This document shows, piece by piece, positions 6,129 through 8,328 of a DNA stretch of 8,328 nucleotides. The position numbers and the translations under genes are program-made. The stretch's first letter is position 1; each line of letters starts with the position of its first letter. The notes beneath the pieces are model-generated. The model did no database searches and was not told the DNA's origin. It worked only from the letters and a program-made list of their open reading frames with translations. The stretch covers positions 1 through 8,328 of the forward strand of contig DASWRT010000353.1 of the NCBI GenBank assembly GCA_036403035.1, in the 5' to 3' direction. This stretch comes from DASWRT01 sp036403035. Its GTDB lineage: Bacteria > Pseudomonadota > Alphaproteobacteria > ATCC43930 > CGMCC-115725.

Positions 6129-6788
6129 GGCCGCGAGCACGCGGTCGGCGCTCGATACCCAGCCGAAGATGCCGCCCTGCGCGGCGATCATTCGGAGGCC
6201 GATCTCGTGGAACTCGGGAAAGTAGGAGGCGCAGCAGTCGCCTGGGACGATGCAGCGGTAGCCGCGATCGTTCGCCTCCCGTACCGTGGTGTGGACGCAA
6301 ACTTCGGTGGTCACGCCGCAGACGACCAGCGTCTCGATAGGGCCGCGGTCGCGGAGGATGAGGTCGAGGTCGGTCGCGTAGAAGGCACCCTTCCCCGGCT
6401 TGTCGACGACGGGTTCGCCCGGAAGCGGCGCGAGCGCGGGAACGATGTCGTGCCCCGGCTCGCCGCGCACGAGGATGCGGCCCATCGGCCCCGCGTCGCC
6501 GATCCGCAGCGACGGTGCGCCGCGCTCCAGCTTCGCACGCGGCGCATCGGTCAGGTCCGGCCGGTGCCCCTCGCGGGTGTGGATGACGAGAAGCCCGCGC
6601 CGCCGCGCGGCGGCCAGCACGGCGCGGCAGGGCTCGACCGCGGCGGCGAGCCGCGACACGTCGTTGCCGAGCGCCTCGCCGAAGCCGCCGGGCTCCAGGA
6701 AGTCCCGCTGCATGTCGATGATGACGAGCGCCGTGCGGCCGAAATCGACGGCGACGGGCCCCGGCTGGGCGTCGATGATCGCGACCAT
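6111..6788 (-). CDS. Isochorismatase-fold cysteine hydrolase, biuret-hydrolase-like
   Basis: Seen: 225 residues, the normal length. Catalytic triad of the cysteine hydrolase superfamily: Asp25 in LVIIDMQRDF (21-30), Lys133 in DKPGKGAF (129-136) and nucleophile Cys164 in GVTTEVCVHTT (158-168), with the V159-T160 position typical of the cis-peptide. HTREGHRPDL (70-79), GRILVRGEPG (103-112), REANDRGY (170-177) and AQGGIFG (203-209, Gln204) are features I associate with biuret hydrolase (BiuH) and close relatives rather than with isochorismatase, nicotinamidase or RutB. Expected reaction: hydrolysis of a small carboxamide or ureide C-N bond through a thioester intermediate, releasing ammonia, in the cytoplasm. 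The substrate is inferred, and the region around 85-95 seems to differ from BiuH as I recall it. Start: the ATG at 6788 has GGAGGG about 12 nt upstream, and I found no in-frame alternative nearby. It is the first gene of a likely two-gene operon with the permease. Confidence 0.9.
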   Translation of the reverse strand: MVAIIDAQPGPVAVDFGRTALVIIDMQRDFLEPGGFGEALGNDVSRLAAAVEPCRAVLAAARRRGLLVIHTREGHRPDLTDAPRAKLERGAPSLRIGDAGPMGRILVRGEPGHDIVPALAPLPGEPVVDKPGKGAFYATDLDLILRDRGPIETLVVCGVTTEVCVHTTVREANDRGYRCIVPGDCCASYFPEFHEIGLRMIAAQGGIFGWVSSADRVLAAIAAGD

Positions 6789-7196
6789 GCGCCTGCTTCG
6801 CCCTCCGGTCCGGCTGATATCAGCAGGCAGTTTTCAAGCAAAAGACGGGCCAACGGCTCCCTGCGGCTGGATTCACCGCAGCCGAGGACGACGAGGTCAG
6901 GGAGGCTGGCGCAGCAGCCGGGGGAACGCGACGCTTCGCCCCGGCGGGCGTGCACCGTCATTCCGCTCCGCTGGACAAAATATGAGCTTTAGAGGGGCGT
7001 GGATCGGCGAGCTTCACACCACGCCGCGGGAGCCGCATCCGTCGCCCGACCTGCTGGTGGCGCAGGCTTGGCACAACTCGATGCGACTGCTCGCCGATGA
7101 GGTCATGCCGCGTCCACCTGACGCCACGGCCGGCGGCGACCATGGCGGCATAGGTCGAAGGGACACCGTGAGCCCGCTCAATACATGCATCGACCA
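6789..7196. other. 408-nt non-coding stretch between hydrolase gene and insertion sequence
   Basis: No convincing intact gene. The part next to the hydrolase gene should hold its promoter and leader, including the palindrome at 6813-6824 and a 6-bp hairpin CTGCGG/CCGCAG at 6861-6881. The part next to the insertion sequence (about 6982-7140) has one plus-strand frame with protein-like residues (see findings) but no ribosome-binding site and no own stop before the IS. It may be gene debris left by the insertion. Confidence 0.5.
6813..6824. promoter_or_regulatory. 12-bp perfect palindrome just upstream of the hydrolase gene
   Basis: GCTGATATCAGC is a perfect dyad centred about 30 nt before the ATG of the hydrolase gene. 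It is enclosed by a further inverted pair, GCCTGC (6791-6796) and GCAGGC (6823-6828), which shares two bases with it. Its position fits an operator over the start of transcription or in the leader. A weak minus-strand promoter reading (TTTGCT, 17 nt, TATCAG) overlaps it. No regulator gene is in the window. Confidence 0.35.
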
Positions 7197-7214
7197 CAGG
7201 GCAACGAATCCAGG
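7197..7214. repeat. Candidate terminal inverted repeat of the insertion sequence
   Basis: CAGGGCAACGAATCCAGG is placed at the expected distance after the transposase stop codon, and CAGGG-type ends are usual for this family as I remember it. The matching repeat at the other end is not in the window, so the boundary is provisional. Confidence 0.45.
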
Positions 7215-8328
7215 TTAACGGGGTGAGGTTCCGAGGATGGCGGCGAGGTAAGCGTCGTTCCAAGCGGCGACTTTGCGTCGGAGTTTGAGGCTCTTCTTGT
7301 CGGCGACGGTGCGGATGAGATTGAGCGCGAAATGTCTGACGACGGCCATGTTTTTGGCGCCGTGACCGGTCCGCAGGCGGCACAGGTCGTCCTTGAAGAC
7401 GACGTCGAGCACCCAATGCAGCCGGTTCTCGATGCCCCAGTGGCCGCGGACGGCATGAGCGGCGGCTTGCGCGCTGAGTGCCGCCGCCGAAGCGACGTAA
7501 TAGCGCGTGTCGTAGCGGCAGCGGTCCTTCAGCTCGGTTCGTGAGCTGACGCGAACGAGGGTGGTCACGCCGGGCAGGCGGAGTTCGCCGGGATAATGCC
7601 GGGATCCGGTGAGCCAATCGACCTCGCGCGCGACGGTGACGGTTCTCTCCTCGATGCGGCCGTGACCTTTGTCGAGGTCGACGAAACGGTCGAGGCTCGC
7701 CGGTGGGGCGTCGGTGAAGAAGGCCTCGATCTCGTTTCGCAACGTCGGCTGGTTGGCCTTGACGGCGAGCAGGTACTCGGCGCCGGCCTGCCGGACGGCG
7801 GTGGCGACGGCCGGGTTGCAGGCGATGGCGTCGATGGTGACGAGGGCGCCCTTCAGGGCGCCGCCTGCAGCCAGGCGCTCGACGAGAACCGGGATCGCCG
7901 TCGTCTCGTTCGATTTCTCGTCGACCGCCTCCTGGCCGAGCACGAGCCGATCCGTGGTGGCGAACGCCGAGACGAGGTGCAGCGGCGGCTTGCCGGCGCT
8001 GCGGTCATGACTGCGCCGCGAGGTCTTGCCGTCGATCGCGACGTGATCGAGCGGCGGCGGCGGCCGGTCGGGCCAGACCTCGCGCACCCAGGCGGTGAAG
8101 CAGGCCGAGAACAGCGCCGGATCGATCCGGTTCATCAGCAGCGTGAGCCAGCGCTCTCCAATGATGCCATGTTCATAGGGGAGAAAGCGGCGCAGAAAGC
8201 CAAGATGCTGTTCACCCCAGGCGACAATCGCCTCGTACTCGTCACAGTCGGCGATCGTGCCGCAGACGACCAGCAGCAGGATCTCCGGCAGCGGATACAG
8301 CACCCGCCACTCCTGCCGCGGATCCTCG
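7215..8328 (-). CDS. ISAs1-family DDE transposase (5' end off window)
   Basis: Seen: an open frame from the right edge to TAA at 7215-7217, 370 visible residues. The first visible residues read EDPRQEWRV, then YPLPEILLLVVCGTIADCD, the hallmark N-terminal region of ISAs1 (H-repeat-like) transposases. The true start is therefore beyond the window, and the GTG at 8303 is an internal codon. DDE signals: Asp in HVAIDGKTSRRS, Asp in TIDAIACNPA, and Glu in HWGIENRLHWVLDVVF, a signature of the family. LAVKANQPTL and HGRIEERTV are also family-typical. The C-terminus (AWNDAYLAAIL) looks complete. Usual length is about 370-380, so only a few residues are missing. It acts on its own IS ends by DDE chemistry. 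No internal stop or frameshift is visible. Confidence 0.95.
   Translation of the reverse strand, partial: EDPRQEWRVLYPLPEILLLVVCGTIADCDEYEAIVAWGEQHLGFLRRFLPYEHGIIGERWLTLLMNRIDPALFSACFTAWVREVWPDRPPPPLDHVAIDGKTSRRSHDRSAGKPPLHLVSAFATTDRLVLGQEAVDEKSNETTAIPVLVERLAAGGALKGALVTIDAIACNPAVATAVRQAGAEYLLAVKANQPTLRNEIEAFFTDAPPASLDRFVDLDKGHGRIEERTVTVAREVDWLTGSRHYPGELRLPGVTTLVRVSSRTELKDRCRYDTRYYVASAAALSAQAAAHAVRGHWGIENRLHWVLDVVFKDDLCRLRTGHGAKNMAVVRHFALNLIRTVADKKSLKLRRKVAAWNDAYLAAILGTSPR

Larger units (their letters stand above)
7197..8328 (-). mobile_element. ISAs1-family insertion sequence, one end visible
   Basis: Defined by an ISAs1-type transposase that is open to the right edge and by a candidate terminal repeat starting CAGGGC at 7197, 18 nt beyond the transposase stop. 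The other end, its inverted repeat and any target duplication are outside the window, so completeness cannot be judged. The visible reading frame is uninterrupted, which suggests a recent or still functional copy. Confidence 0.75.

Noticed and set aside
6958..7617. 219-codon minus-strand ORF across the IS boundary
   Set aside because: Crosses the transposase in another frame and the IS end; Arg-rich shadow.

Overview
The window is high in G+C throughout. Codon choice favours G/C third positions, so long spurious ORFs are open in several frames. Gene content and style suggest an alphaproteobacterium, most likely Hyphomicrobiales/Rhizobiales-like: a YddA/SbmA-type ABC exporter half, a CPA1 antiporter, small basic and acidic orphan proteins, and an ISAs1-family transposase. 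The taxonomic assignment is an inference; there is no marker gene here.

Layout from left to right. (1) 1-3061, minus strand: a CPA1 Na+/H+ antiporter (1757-3061), followed downstream by an ABC transporter with fused membrane and ATPase domains (start at 1622, running off the left edge). The two are separated by about 134 nt. (2) 3062-3651: a 590-nt non-coding stretch with an unusually A+T-rich island around 3240-3310. The island holds a perfect TATAAT and an overlapping 7-bp inverted repeat. (3) 3652-4354, plus strand: three small genes with convincing start contexts, a 36-aa single-pass membrane protein, a 79-aa acidic-tailed hypothetical protein starting at GTG, and a 45-aa very lysine-rich protein. 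A perfect 11-bp stem lies between the last two. (4) 4439-6788, minus strand: a two-gene unit, a biuret-hydrolase-like isochorismatase-fold cysteine hydrolase followed 58 nt later by an AzgA/NCS2-like permease. A perfect 12-bp stem-loop spans the stop codon of the first gene. (5) 6789-7196: non-coding leader and junction DNA. (6) 7197-8328: one end of an ISAs1-family insertion sequence whose transposase continues past the right edge.

How the genes may work together. The hydrolase and permease look like a compact uptake-and-degrade module for a small nitrogen-rich amide or ureide (biuret, or a purine or pyrimidine breakdown product); the exact substrate cannot be read from the sequence. The antiporter and ABC protein may be co-transcribed, but nothing shows a shared function. 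The three small genes are the least explained part of the window. I see no CRISPR array, tRNA, rRNA, or recognisable defence or phage system, and I do not claim a new large system here.
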